From the NCBI RefSeq assembly GCF_023195755.1, contig NZ_CP096203.1:682001-746000 (forward strand): 64,000 nt of DNA. The letters are read 5' to 3'. Every line of letters begins with the position of its first letter. The first letter of the stretch is position 1. The translations under genes and the position numbers were made by a program. Of this stretch, positions 44,147 through 51,786 are shown piece by piece. The notes under the pieces were generated by a model that had not been told where the DNA came from, ran no database searches, and saw only the letters and a list, made by a program, of their open reading frames with translations. The stretch comes from Chryseobacterium nepalense. GTDB lineage: Bacteria > Bacteroidota > Bacteroidia > Flavobacteriales > Weeksellaceae.

Positions 44147-44620
44147 ATGGAACTCAAAACAAAAATCACTGCCGAAGACGGCAAACAGGAAATTTTCATT
44201 ACACGAGAATTTGATATTCCTTTAAATCTTCTTTTTAAAGCATATACAGATGCGGAAATTGTCGGTCAATGGATGGGAACAAATGTGTTATCATTAGAAA
44301 ACAGAAAACACGGCAGTTACCAGTTTGAAACCAGAAATAATAACGGAGATATCATTTTCAAAGCACATGGAAGCATCCACGATATTATTTGGGACCACTT
44401 AATTATCAGAACATTCCAGATGGAAAATACTTCTTTCCCAGCACAGATGGAATTCTTAACATTTGAAAAAATTTCAGATGATAAAAGTAAAATTACCATT
44501 CAGAGTATTTATAAATCGGTGGAAATCAGAGATCAGATGCTAAAATTACCTTTTGCCCAGGGAATTAATATGGCTCACAATAGATTAGAGGAAGTTATCT
44601 TATCTATTACTAAACAATAA
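44147..44620 (+). CDS. SRPBCC/AHSA1-domain protein
   Basis: A 157-aa START-like protein of the activator-of-Hsp90-homologue (AHSA1) family. The segment FDIPLNLLFKAYTDAEIVGQWMG and the central SIHDIIWDHLIIRTFQ are typical. The fold makes a hydrophobic cavity that binds a lipid-like ligand. It is 3 bp after the ArsR-type regulator and 23 bp before a DUF4256 gene, so the three form an operon. Confidence 0.9.
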   Translation: MELKTKITAEDGKQEIFITREFDIPLNLLFKAYTDAEIVGQWMGTNVLSLENRKHGSYQFETRNNNGDIIFKAHGSIHDIIWDHLIIRTFQMENTSFPAQMEFLTFEKISDDKSKITIQSIYKSVEIRDQMLKLPFAQGINMAHNRLEEVILSITKQ

Positions 44621-44643
44621 CTTGAATTCTAAAATAAAACATT

Positions 44644-45204
44644 ATGACTAAAAAAAATCTATCAAAAGAACAGAAAGAAGCACTGCTGGAAACCTTACGA
44701 ACACGATTTTCAAAAAATATGAACCGGCATAAAAACCTGGAATGGAACCAAATAGAAGAAAAACTGCTTGAAAACCCGGACAAACTCTGGTCTTTGAACG
44801 AAATGGAAATCACAGAAGGTGAACCTGATGTAGTAACCTTTAATGATGAGACGAACGGTGAAATTTTATTCTTCGACTGTTCCCCCGAAAGTCCGAAACG
44901 CAGAAGCCTTTGCTACGACTATCAGGCGTGGAATGCCCGAAAAGCCAACAAACCGGAAGGAAATGCTGTTGACAAAGCCGCTGAAATGGGTATAGAAATT
45001 TTAACTGAAGCACAATACCGTAAACTCCAGGAACTTGGTAAATTTGATCTTAAAACTTCAAGCTGGATCCGAACTCCGGAAAAAATCAGACAAATGGGCG
45101 GAGCCGTTTTCTGTGACAGAAGATACGATACTGTTTTTCTATATCACAACGGTGCCGAATCTTATTATGCCGCGAGAGGATTCAGAGGTTGTCTTAAAAT
45201 TTAG
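44644..45204 (+). CDS. DUF4256 domain protein
   Basis: A 186-aa protein of the DUF4256 family: start KEQKEALLETLRTRF, then ILFFDCSPESPKRRSLCYDYQAW and CDRRYDTVFLYHNGAESYYAARGFRG at the C-terminus. Function unknown; the family commonly sits with SRPBCC and ArsR genes. Third gene of the operon. No obvious terminator follows; a degenerate repeat region comes after it. Confidence 0.88.
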   Translation: MTKKNLSKEQKEALLETLRTRFSKNMNRHKNLEWNQIEEKLLENPDKLWSLNEMEITEGEPDVVTFNDETNGEILFFDCSPESPKRRSLCYDYQAWNARKANKPEGNAVDKAAEMGIEILTEAQYRKLQELGKFDLKTSSWIRTPEKIRQMGGAVFCDRRYDTVFLYHNGAESYYAARGFRGCLKI

Positions 45205-45235
45205 TATGATTCTCAAAAGAATAAAATTCAATATT

Positions 45236-45354
45236 TTTATGGTTAAAATTTCAAGCGGATTTACACGGATTTCTAAAATATGCCCAATTTTTTCTTTACA
45301 TCTGATGTGACTTATGTGTTTAAATTTCTTTTGCCATTTATGGTTATAAAAATT
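45236..45354. repeat. Degenerate intergenic repeat region with paired TTTATGGTTA ends
   Basis: TTTATGGTTAAAATT (45236-45250) is repeated in direct orientation as TTTATGGTTATAAAAATT (45337-45354). The right end, CTTTTGCC-ATTTATGGTTATA (45328-45348), resembles the right end of the TIR element at 13827-13840 (CTTTTGTGGTTATA). It looks like the remains of a related intergenic element. No gene is seen in 45205-45460. Confidence 0.35.
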
Positions 45355-45460
45355 CTTTTTTCCATATTGGACCATAAATTGATTTGTTTATTCCAATTTA
45401 ATTTTGAAACAAAATAGTATTGCTATTTTAGCATAAATATTAATTCAAATAAAAAGGGAT

Positions 45461-45964
45461 ATGAAAAAAGTAATCTTATTAGGAGCATTCTCAGTTTTCT
45501 TGGTAAACTGCAGCAAAAAAGCAGAAGCTCCGGTTGCCGAAACAGCACAGCCTGATACCGCAGCTACTGCAGAAAAAACAATCGATACACTTACGGCAAA
45601 ATCATTTTGCTACATGGGTGTTACTGGAAAAGACACTGTTTTTGTAAGCATCGATGACAACCTGGGAACAATTACCGGAAAAATGGCTTTTAAAAACAGC
45701 GAAAAAGACAGCAATAAAGGTGAATTATCAGGATTTAAATCCGGAGATACACTGAAACTGACATACGAATTTGCTTCAGAAGGCAAAACAGGAAACAAAA
45801 ATGACATCTATTTTCTCCAGACCAAAGACGGACTGAGCGAAGGAATCGGTGACAGAGATCCTCAAACAGGAACAAAATATGTTAATGAAAATAAAATCAA
45901 ATATGCAGGAGGCAGAACCCTTAAACCTGCAGACTGTAATATGGTAACAAAAGCTTTACAGTAA
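45461..45964 (+). CDS. Small lipoprotein, unknown function
   Basis: A 167-aa protein with a lipoprotein signal (MKKVILLGAFSVFLVNC; lipobox cysteine at 17), then an Ala/Pro-rich linker to residue ~40. The mature domain contains two cysteines (SFCYMG and ADCNMV) that could form a disulfide, and a lipocalin-like or beta-barrel pattern of strands with GTITGKMAFKNSEKDSNKG. I do not recognise a named family. It stands alone between repeat regions. Confidence 0.65.
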   Translation: MKKVILLGAFSVFLVNCSKKAEAPVAETAQPDTAATAEKTIDTLTAKSFCYMGVTGKDTVFVSIDDNLGTITGKMAFKNSEKDSNKGELSGFKSGDTLKLTYEFASEGKTGNKNDIYFLQTKDGLSEGIGDRDPQTGTKYVNENKIKYAGGRTLKPADCNMVTKALQ

Positions 45965-45980
45965 AAACTCCAGCAAGGGA

Positions 45981-46104
45981 GTCCTTAAAGGACGACTTAC
46001 CCAAGGATAGGATAAAATCCTATCAAACAAAACAACATTAAAAAAAGTCCTGAAAGGACGACTTATCCAAGTATGGGATAAATCCTATCAAAAAATACAA
46101 CATT
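45981..46104. repeat. Tandem pair of ~59-bp repeats carrying internal palindromes
   Basis: Unit 1 (45981-46039) begins GTCCTTAAAGGACGACTTA; unit 2 (46047-46104) begins GTCCTGAAAGGACGACTTA. Period 66 bp. Each unit contains a GTCCT...AGGAC palindrome and a second hairpin, clearest in unit 1: GATAGGAT-AAA-ATCCTATC (46006-46024). This is a dispersed-repeat style of sequence typical of Bacteroidota genomes; the GTCC...GGAC form recalls RAYT-associated repeats, which is inference. Confidence 0.5.
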
Positions 46105-46110
46105 CAACAA

Positions 46111-46136
46111 AAAACAGCCTTCAACGAGGCTGTTTT
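46111..46136 (+). terminator. Bidirectional terminator between the lipoprotein and threonine aldolase genes
   Basis: AAAACAGCCT (46111-46120) pairs with AGGCTGTTTT (46127-46136) over a 6-nt loop, followed by Ts. Confidence 0.82.
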
Positions 46137-46137
46137 T

Positions 46138-47166
46138 TTATAGTTCATTTTTAATAATTCCAATAAATTCTTCTACAGGTTCATCCGCGGTATTCCAGGA
46201 GGTAATGAGACGGATTGCCGAAAAGTCATCATCAATTTTTTTCCAGACATAAAACTCAAATTTTTCAGACAGCTTTTTAATCAGGCTATTGCTTAAAATA
46301 GGAAAAATCTGGTTGGTATAGGTATCGGAAAGAAACTGCACTCCCCTTTCCTTCATCGCATTTTTAATTTTCATCGCCTGACGGTTTGCATGTGCCGCAA
46401 GTTCAAAATACAGATCATCTTTCATCAATTCCAGAAACTGAATTCCAAGAAGTCTTCCTTTTGCCAGCAAAGCACCTTTTTGTTTGATATTAAATGCAAA
46501 ATCCTGCTGCAGTTCCTTATTATTGATCACGATGGCCTCTCCTATCAATGCTCCGTTTTTGGTTCCGCCAATATAAAAAGCATCAGTAAATTCTGCCACC
46601 TTTTCGAGGGTAAGATCAGTAATTTCAGCAGTAAGCCCGTGTCCCATTCTTGCTCCATCCATAAAAATATAAAGATTATTTTCCTTACAAAATGATGAAA
46701 GCTTTTCAAGTTCAGCCAAGGTGTAAACGGTACCCAATTCTGTAGAATTTGAAAGATAAACCAACTTTGGCATGACCTGATGCGGAATATTTTTGTGACT
46801 TTGCAATACAGGGATAATATCTTCCGGTGTCAGCTTTCCGTCTTCTTTATCGATACTTAAAATTTTGTGACCGGTAGCTTCGATAGCTCCGGTTTCGTTG
46901 TTTAAAATGTGCCCTGTTGCTGCTGAAATAACACATTGATAAGGTTTTAAAATGGAAGAAATTACAATAAGGTTGGCCTGCGTTCCGCCCGATACAAAAT
47001 AAATATCTGAATTCGACTGTATTTTCCGCCGTATAAGATTTTTTGCTTCCAAAGAATATTGGTCCTCTCCGTAGCCTGCCTGCTGATCATCATTATAAGA
47101 TAATAAAGCTTTTAAGATATTGGGATGACAGCCCTCGGAATAGTCGTTTTTAAAAGAAAATTTCAT
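46138..47166 (-). CDS. ltaE: Low-specificity L-threonine aldolase
   Basis: A 342-aa PLP-dependent enzyme of the threonine aldolase/beta-eliminating lyase fold that cleaves L-threonine to glycine and acetaldehyde. The start FKNDYSEGCHPNILKAL is the family signature, DGARMGHG holds the PLP-binding aspartate, and the PLP lysine is in YIGGTKNGALIGE. It is the only gene of its unit, convergent with the lipoprotein gene and divergent from the DtxR-like regulator gene. Confidence 0.9.
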   Translation of the reverse strand: MKFSFKNDYSEGCHPNILKALLSYNDDQQAGYGEDQYSLEAKNLIRRKIQSNSDIYFVSGGTQANLIVISSILKPYQCVISAATGHILNNETGAIEATGHKILSIDKEDGKLTPEDIIPVLQSHKNIPHQVMPKLVYLSNSTELGTVYTLAELEKLSSFCKENNLYIFMDGARMGHGLTAEITDLTLEKVAEFTDAFYIGGTKNGALIGEAIVINNKELQQDFAFNIKQKGALLAKGRLLGIQFLELMKDDLYFELAAHANRQAMKIKNAMKERGVQFLSDTYTNQIFPILSNSLIKKLSEKFEFYVWKKIDDDFSAIRLITSWNTADEPVEEFIGIIKNEL

Positions 47167-47219
47167 AATGTAAAATTAAAAAACTAAAAAGAAACTCTCG
47201 TACATTTTCATAAAATTTT

Positions 47220-47247
47220 GTTAGATTTGTAATTAAAATCATCTAAC
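47220..47247 (+). promoter_or_regulatory. Promoter and inverted-repeat operator of the DtxR/MntR-like gene
   Basis: TAGATTTG (47222-47229) fits the -7 box TAnnTTTG, and GTTAGAT (47220-47226) with ATCTAAC (47241-47247) form an inverted repeat spaced by 14 bp that overlaps it. This suggests autoregulation by the metal-dependent repressor encoded just downstream. Confidence 0.55.
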
Positions 47248-47249
47248 AT

Positions 47250-47903
47250 TTGAAAACAACACTCACGGAAGAAAATTATCTGAAAGCTTTATTTCATCTT
47301 GTCGACAGTGAAAATAAAGTAACGATTAATGAGCTCAGCAAATTTTTATCCGTAAAAATGCCGAGTGTAAACAATATGATGAAAAAGTTTGCCGAAAAAA
47401 ACTGGGTCATTTATGAAACTTATAAACCGCTTGTCGTTACTGAAAAAGGATGGCGCGAGGCTGCTTTAGTAGTAAGAAAACACCGGCTTACAGAAATGTT
47501 TCTGGTAAAAAAAATGAACTTTGGCTGGGAAAATGTGCATGAAATTGCGGAACAGCTGGAACATGTCCATTCTACCCTTTTCTTTGATAAAATGGATGAA
47601 ATTCTGGATCATCCGAAATTTGATCCTCATGGAGAACCTATTCCTGATAAAGATGGAAATATTATCGCACAGGATCTTCAGAAATTAAGTTCATGTAACG
47701 TGGGAGAAACCGTTGTATTTGCCTCTGTGACGTTGTCTGACGATTCTTTTCTTAACTATCTTACTGAAAGAAATTTACTTTTAAATAAAAAAATAAAGAT
47801 CTTAAAAATTGAAAGTTTTGATAAATCTTTCACTGTAGAAGTTGACGGAAAACAGGAAGTTTTAAGCAGAAAAGCTACCGATAAAATTTTGGTTAAAATA
47901 TAA
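47250..47903 (+). CDS. DtxR/MntR-family metal-dependent transcriptional regulator
   Basis: A 217-aa regulator. The winged helix (TEENYLKALFHLVDSENKVTINELSKFLSVKMPSVNNMM, residues ~5-45) is the DtxR type. The metal-binding and dimerisation domain follows, with HRLTEMFL, VHEIAEQLEHVHS and ILDHPKFDPHGEP. The C-terminal ~70 residues look like an FeoA/SH3-like domain. Such proteins repress manganese or iron uptake genes when the metal is plentiful. The start is a TTG at 47250, since no ATG lies nearby and the promoter sits just upstream. Confidence 0.9.
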   Translation: MKTTLTEENYLKALFHLVDSENKVTINELSKFLSVKMPSVNNMMKKFAEKNWVIYETYKPLVVTEKGWREAALVVRKHRLTEMFLVKKMNFGWENVHEIAEQLEHVHSTLFFDKMDEILDHPKFDPHGEPIPDKDGNIIAQDLQKLSSCNVGETVVFASVTLSDDSFLNYLTERNLLLNKKIKILKIESFDKSFTVEVDGKQEVLSRKATDKILVKI

Positions 47904-47910
47904 ATCATAC

Positions 47911-47934
47911 TTATCCACATTTTTTTGTGGATAA
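47911..47934. promoter_or_regulatory. Pair of exact convergent DnaA boxes, TTATCCACA / TGTGGATAA
   Basis: TTATCCACA (47911-47919) and its complement TGTGGATAA (47926-47934) are separated by 6 Ts. Both match the DnaA box consensus TTATNCACA. The pair also forms a hairpin, so it might be the terminator of the preceding gene. The stretch to 48065 is very AT-rich. No dnaA, rnpA or gidA lies nearby. Confidence 0.45.
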
Positions 47935-48065
47935 CCTGTGAATTTTAACATTTAATTATTGTTTATAAGAATTTTTATTTCTAAATTTACTATGTAATAC
48001 AATTGAAGTGGAAACATATTTTGCTTTTTTCAACTCTGAAATCGCAATTAAATTTATAAAAATTT

Positions 48066-48095
48066 AAGCATAGCATTGTCGGCTATGCTTTTTTA
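48066..48095 (+). terminator. Intrinsic terminator in the 47.9-48.2 kb gap
   Basis: AAGCATAGC (48066-48074) pairs with GCTATGCTT (48082-48090), running into TTTTATTG. It could end the regulator transcript or an unrecognised small RNA. Confidence 0.7.
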
Positions 48096-48133
48096 TTGTT
48101 GTCTAATTAAAAAAATGAGATGTTTTATCTACT

Positions 48134-48158
48134 GAATCCGTTCCTAAAGAACGGATTC
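48134..48158. repeat. Hairpin GAATCCGTTC / GAACGGATTC upstream of the tRNA
   Basis: A 10-bp perfect stem (48134-48143 with 48149-48158) with a 5-nt loop, followed by TTTCATTT. It may be a second terminator stopping transcripts before the tRNA promoter. Confidence 0.5.
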
Positions 48159-48181
48159 TTTCATTTAATTAAAATATTTTA

Positions 48182-48189
48182 TACATTTG
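48182..48189 (+). promoter_or_regulatory. tRNA-Arg promoter, -7 box TACATTTG
   Basis: TACATTTG fits TAnnTTTG exactly, 6 bp before the tRNA 5' end. Confidence 0.65.
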
Positions 48190-48195
48190 ATGAAA

Positions 48196-48267
48196 GGTCT
48201 CATAGTTCAACGGATAGAATAGAAGTTTCCTAAACTTTAGATCCAAGTTCGATTCTTGGTGAGACCA
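48196..48267 (+). tRNA. tRNA-Arg (anticodon CCT)
   Basis: The 72-nt sequence folds as a complete cloverleaf: 7-bp acceptor stem GGTCTCA/TGAGACC, D-arm, anticodon stem GAAGT/ACTTT with one G-T pair and 7-nt loop TTCCTAA (anticodon CCT, reads AGG), variable loop AGAT, and T-arm CCAAG/CTTGG with loop TTCGATT. The CCA tail is not encoded in full (CCAC follows). A promoter and a terminator flank it. Confidence 0.95.
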
Positions 48268-48282
48268 CAAATCTATAATAAA

Positions 48283-48311
48283 ATAAACCGACAGTAAAAC
48301 TGCCGGTTTAT
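48283..48311 (+). terminator. Terminator after tRNA-Arg
   Basis: ATAAACCG (48283-48290) and CAGT pair with ACTG and CGGTTTAT (48304-48311), with one mismatch between the two stem parts. Confidence 0.65.
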
Positions 48312-48434
48312 AAAACAAAAATTGATATGGATATGATTGAATTTCATAAATGTCAACCTTACAAATTTATATTTATTTAGAATAATTAAAAATAATAAAG
48401 TGATGATATTTGTCAGTTTTAATATAATTATTAA

Positions 48435-48938
48435 CTATTCAGTTCTTGTCAGCTGATCCAGCTTTTTAAGCAAAGTGGGAATTCTGAAATTTCCATGCAT
48501 TTCTTCTACTTTACATTTAATTTCATCAACATCCGCTCCTATGGCTGTCAAAAAAAGAGGTGTTTTACTGTCTCCCCTGTACACCGATCTTCTCTGATCA
48601 TCAGGTGAATTAAATCCGTTTTTCGCAATTCCGATAACCGGAAATTTACCTCTCAGAGTTTGAAAAAGATGACCACCCAATCCTGTTTTTCCTTCGTTAT
48701 CCAGTGTTACATATCCGTCAACTATAATCAGGTCTCCTTCTTTCAGAGTAATTTTTTTCAGAAGACTTAAGACACATGGCAGTTCTCTTTTGTAGAATGC
48801 TCCGCTCTCATAATCGGCGGTAACTGCTGTTGTCTCTGTAAAAATCTTATTTTCAATTTCAGAATCCCAGCTTTCAAAAGCAATACACACCGTTTTTGCT
48901 TTATCACCGAAATAATAGGTGTCAAATGCGTAAATCAT
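48435..48938 (-). CDS. nfi: Endonuclease V-like protein, short form
   Basis: A 167-aa protein of the endonuclease V family, which nicks DNA near deoxyinosine. The acidic active site residues appear as Asp6 in AFDTYYFGD, Glu52 in YKRELPC and Asp74 in IIVDGYV, and the conserved GHLF and IGIAKNGF segments follow. The length is shorter than the ~220 residues of E. coli Nfi, with a truncated N-terminal strand, so activity should not be assumed. The start is an ATG. It lies near no other repair gene on this strand. Confidence 0.75.
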   Translation of the reverse strand: MIYAFDTYYFGDKAKTVCIAFESWDSEIENKIFTETTAVTADYESGAFYKRELPCVLSLLKKITLKEGDLIIVDGYVTLDNEGKTGLGGHLFQTLRGKFPVIGIAKNGFNSPDDQRRSVYRGDSKTPLFLTAIGADVDEIKCKVEEMHGNFRIPTLLKKLDQLTRTE

Positions 48939-48975
48939 TTATAAATTAACCATTATCAGTTTGAACTGACAAATT

Positions 48976-49344
48976 TTAAGTATTAAAAAATTCTCCGAAA
49001 TGCCACAAAATACCAGACGGATCATTTAAAAAGCATTCTTTTCCCCAAGGCATCGTCTTCACCGAAGATAATTTCACTCCCGGATATTTATCCGTAAGGT
49101 TGAGGGAGCTAAGGTAATTCCAAAACTCATCCGTATTCTCTACTTCAATAAAGATCATGGTATTATCAATCCAGTCTTTTACATAGGCGTCCTGAAGATA
49201 GAATGCGGTCTCGTTCCATCGGAAAAGTGAAAGCTTCGGTTCTAAAATAACTTCTTCGAAACCAATATTTTTATAAAATTTTCTGCTGATCTCAAAATTT
49301 TCGGATCCGACAAAAGGCCGTATGGATTTTAGTTTTTGACTCAT
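48976..49344 (-). CDS. VOC-family (glyoxalase-like) protein
   Basis: A 122-aa protein of the vicinal-oxygen-chelate superfamily with one glyoxalase module of the beta-alpha-beta-beta-beta kind. SIRPFVGSENFEISRKFYKNIGFE is the first half and GKECFLNDPSGILWHFGEF the second. Family members include dioxygenases, glyoxalases and bleomycin-binding proteins; which this is cannot be seen. It lies 37 bp upstream of the endonuclease V gene on the same strand. Confidence 0.85.
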   Translation of the reverse strand: MSQKLKSIRPFVGSENFEISRKFYKNIGFEEVILEPKLSLFRWNETAFYLQDAYVKDWIDNTMIFIEVENTDEFWNYLSSLNLTDKYPGVKLSSVKTMPWGKECFLNDPSGILWHFGEFFNT

Positions 49345-49418
49345 TATTATAGATAAATTTTAATATTTTAAATACAATAAAGGCAAATTATTTAAACAAT
49401 CTGCCCTTACTTGTTTAT

Positions 49419-50462
49419 TTATTTTTTATCAACGATAATTCGATCAGGTCTGTTGGCAATTTCCCATGCAGTAGCAAATACAAGCTGTGTTCTTTTTGCA
49501 AGCAGATCATAATCAATTTTTTCTACATCATCGGTTGGTTTATGGTAATCTTCATGAATTCCGTCAAAGAAAAAAGCAACCGGGACATTATTTTTGGCAA
49601 AATTATAATGATCAGAGCGGTAATATAATCTTTGGGGATCGTTCGGATCATCATATTTATAATTCAGTTCCAAGTTATTCGTTCTTTTATTAGCTGCTTC
49701 GTTAATTAGCTTCAGCTGAGAACTCAGCATTTCAGATCCGATCACATACACATACTGTTTTCCTCTGTTTTCAGGATCATCGCGGCCGATCATATCAATA
49801 TTAAGATCAACCACCGTATTGGCAAGCGGAAATACCGGATTATCAGTATAATATTCAGAACCGAAAAGGCCATGCTCTTCTCCGGTAACATGAAGAAATA
49901 ATACGGATTTTTTAGGTCCTTTCCCTGATTTTTTTGCAGCCTGGAAAGCTTTTGCGATTTCCATAACGGCTACCGTTCCGCTTCCGTCATCATCTGCACC
50001 ATTATACACAACGCCATTTTTTGTGCCGACATGATCATAATGCGCAGAAACAACAACTATTTCTTCGGGCTTTTCAGATCCTTCAATAAAAGCAAGAATA
50101 TTTTCAGAATCCGGAAGATTTGAACCCCCTCTTTTTTTCATAAAATCAGAAGGAACTTTCTGGTAATAAGAACCAAGAGCCTTTGGAAATGAAATTCCCA
50201 AGTTTTTATAATAATTCACCATATATTCGCCCGCTCTTTTCTGTCCGGGACTTCCTGTATCACGCCCTTCCATTTCATCGGAAGCAATCACATATAAGTT
50301 CTTCTTAAGATCTGCAGCTTTAATTTCCTTATAAGCAGATACAAAAGCTTTATCACCTTTTACAGCTGAATTTTGAGAAGAAGAAACATCGGAAGCGGTT
50401 TTGGCAGTTCCACAACTTACCAGTAAAACTGCTGAAAATACAGGAACTAATAGTTTTCTCAT
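49419..50462 (-). CDS. M28-family metallopeptidase lipoprotein
   Basis: A 347-aa peptidase with a lipoprotein signal (lipobox Cys17 in LLVSCGTA). The zinc site is complete: His and Asp in VVSAHYDHVG and NGADDDGSG, the catalytic Glu pair in TGEEHGLFG, Asp in DMIGRDDP and a His in RSDHYNF. The family comprises aminopeptidases and glutaminyl cyclases, acting here in the periplasm or outer membrane. The ALKxxLYVIAS-type N-terminal region around residue 50-70 precedes the catalytic domain. Confidence 0.94.
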   Translation of the reverse strand: MRKLLVPVFSAVLLVSCGTAKTASDVSSSQNSAVKGDKAFVSAYKEIKAADLKKNLYVIASDEMEGRDTGSPGQKRAGEYMVNYYKNLGISFPKALGSYYQKVPSDFMKKRGGSNLPDSENILAFIEGSEKPEEIVVVSAHYDHVGTKNGVVYNGADDDGSGTVAVMEIAKAFQAAKKSGKGPKKSVLFLHVTGEEHGLFGSEYYTDNPVFPLANTVVDLNIDMIGRDDPENRGKQYVYVIGSEMLSSQLKLINEAANKRTNNLELNYKYDDPNDPQRLYYRSDHYNFAKNNVPVAFFFDGIHEDYHKPTDDVEKIDYDLLAKRTQLVFATAWEIANRPDRIIVDKK

Positions 50463-50526
50463 TTTTATTATAATTTGCTTAAAAATAACAAAATTAATTT
50501 ACATTCCTGCGAAAGGGGAATTTTCT

Positions 50527-50534
50527 TATATTTG
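50527..50534 (+). promoter_or_regulatory. -7 box TATATTTG before the aminotransferase gene
   Basis: TATATTTG fits TAnnTTTG, 17 bp before the ATG at 50552, in the divergent region shared with the M28 peptidase gene. Confidence 0.6.
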
Positions 50535-50551
50535 ATATAAATGCAAAATAT

Positions 50552-51691
50552 ATGGAGAAAGTTTACGGATTTACCCATTACTCCTTTTTTTCTGAAATGT
50601 CTGAACTGGCTGTGAAAAACAACAGCTTCGATCTTTCTTTGGGCCTGGCCGATTTTGATATTGATCCAAAGCTGAAAGCTTTTCTGAAAGAAGCAGCTGA
50701 CTTCTCTACACATCATTATGAGCCTCTTGCGGGAAATCCTCTGTTGATTGACAGTATTATTCGTTATAACTCCAGAAGAAACAACAGTATTTTTCTGAAT
50801 CAAAATGAAGTTACCATTACCCCATGTGCAACTTTTACTTTATATACAGCACTGAAATGCATTATCAATCAAGGAGATGAAGTGATTGTTATACAGCCTT
50901 CCTACTACACGTACGGTCCTTCTATTGTTCTGAATCACGGAACGCCTGTTTATTACAACTTAGAGAATGATTTTACTATCAACTGGGAAAAACTTGGTGA
51001 TTGTATTTCCGAAAAAACCAAAGCAATTATTGTAAATTCTCCGCAAAATCCTACCGGGAAAGTATGGTCTCAAAAAGACTGGAATCAACTATATGAGCTC
51101 ATAAAAAACCAGGAAACCTATCTCATTTCAGAGGAAATCTATGACACTTATTGCTATGATGAAACTTCACACTACAGTGCTTTTCTACATCCCGAGCTTA
51201 AGAAAAGATGCTTTTGTATTTTTTCTTTTGGCAAAATGTTTCATTCTACAGGATGGAAAGTAAGTTATCTTTTATCATGCGAAAATCTTACAGCAAAGTT
51301 CAGATGTCATCAGCAATATATTTCTTACAGTGCCAATTCGCCCTGCCAGTATGCGATAGCAAAATATCTTGATATTTTTGATCCCTATCACAATCAAAAT
51401 CTGATGCAGAAGAAACGTGATATTTTTAATGAATTGATTAAAGAAACACCTTTTATTGTTGAACATATAGCTGAAGGCGCTGTTTTTCAGGTGGTTAATT
51501 TCAGAAATATTTCCACAACAATGACGGATGTAGAGTTTTCCAAATGGCTTACTGTGGATAAAGGAGTAGCCTGTCTTCCGCTTTCCGCTTTTTATAATTC
51601 AAAAAATAATTCGGATTATCTACGTTTCAGCTTTGCTAAAAATGATGAGCTTATCACTAATGCATTGGAGCATCTGAGAAAAACCCTTTAA
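50552..51691 (+). CDS. PLP aminotransferase class I/II (methionine aminotransferase-like)
   Basis: A 379-aa fold-type I aminotransferase. HHYEPLAGNPLL, the NSPQNPTGKVW segment that binds the PLP phosphate and the substrate carboxylate, the EEIYDTY aspartate-like segment, and the PLP lysine in SFGKMFHSTGWK are all seen. It resembles YbdL-type methionine and kynurenine aminotransferases. The substrate is inferred. It is alone on this strand, next to an M28 peptidase and a membrane pyrophosphatase gene. Confidence 0.9.
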   Translation: MEKVYGFTHYSFFSEMSELAVKNNSFDLSLGLADFDIDPKLKAFLKEAADFSTHHYEPLAGNPLLIDSIIRYNSRRNNSIFLNQNEVTITPCATFTLYTALKCIINQGDEVIVIQPSYYTYGPSIVLNHGTPVYYNLENDFTINWEKLGDCISEKTKAIIVNSPQNPTGKVWSQKDWNQLYELIKNQETYLISEEIYDTYCYDETSHYSAFLHPELKKRCFCIFSFGKMFHSTGWKVSYLLSCENLTAKFRCHQQYISYSANSPCQYAIAKYLDIFDPYHNQNLMQKKRDIFNELIKETPFIVEHIAEGAVFQVVNFRNISTTMTDVEFSKWLTVDKGVACLPLSAFYNSKNNSDYLRFSFAKNDELITNALEHLRKTL

Positions 51692-51740
51692 TATTATCAA
51701 AGCGGATTAAGAATTCCGGATTTGTGATTTATTAATAACA

Positions 51741-51765
51741 AAAAAGCACCGCTTTTGCAGTGCTT
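51741..51765 (-). terminator. Terminator of the membrane pyrophosphatase gene
   Basis: AAGCAC (51744-51749) and GTGCTT (51760-51765) form the stem with an inner GC pair. On the minus strand it is followed by a T-run. Confidence 0.72.
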
Positions 51766-51786
51766 AATATTCTTAAATTATACGGT

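Noticed and set aside
47911..48065. Confident oriC call
   Set aside because: Gene orientation on either side is opposite to that expected around an origin, and no origin-linked gene (dnaA, dnaN, rnpA, mnmG) is present. Kept only as a candidate DnaA site.
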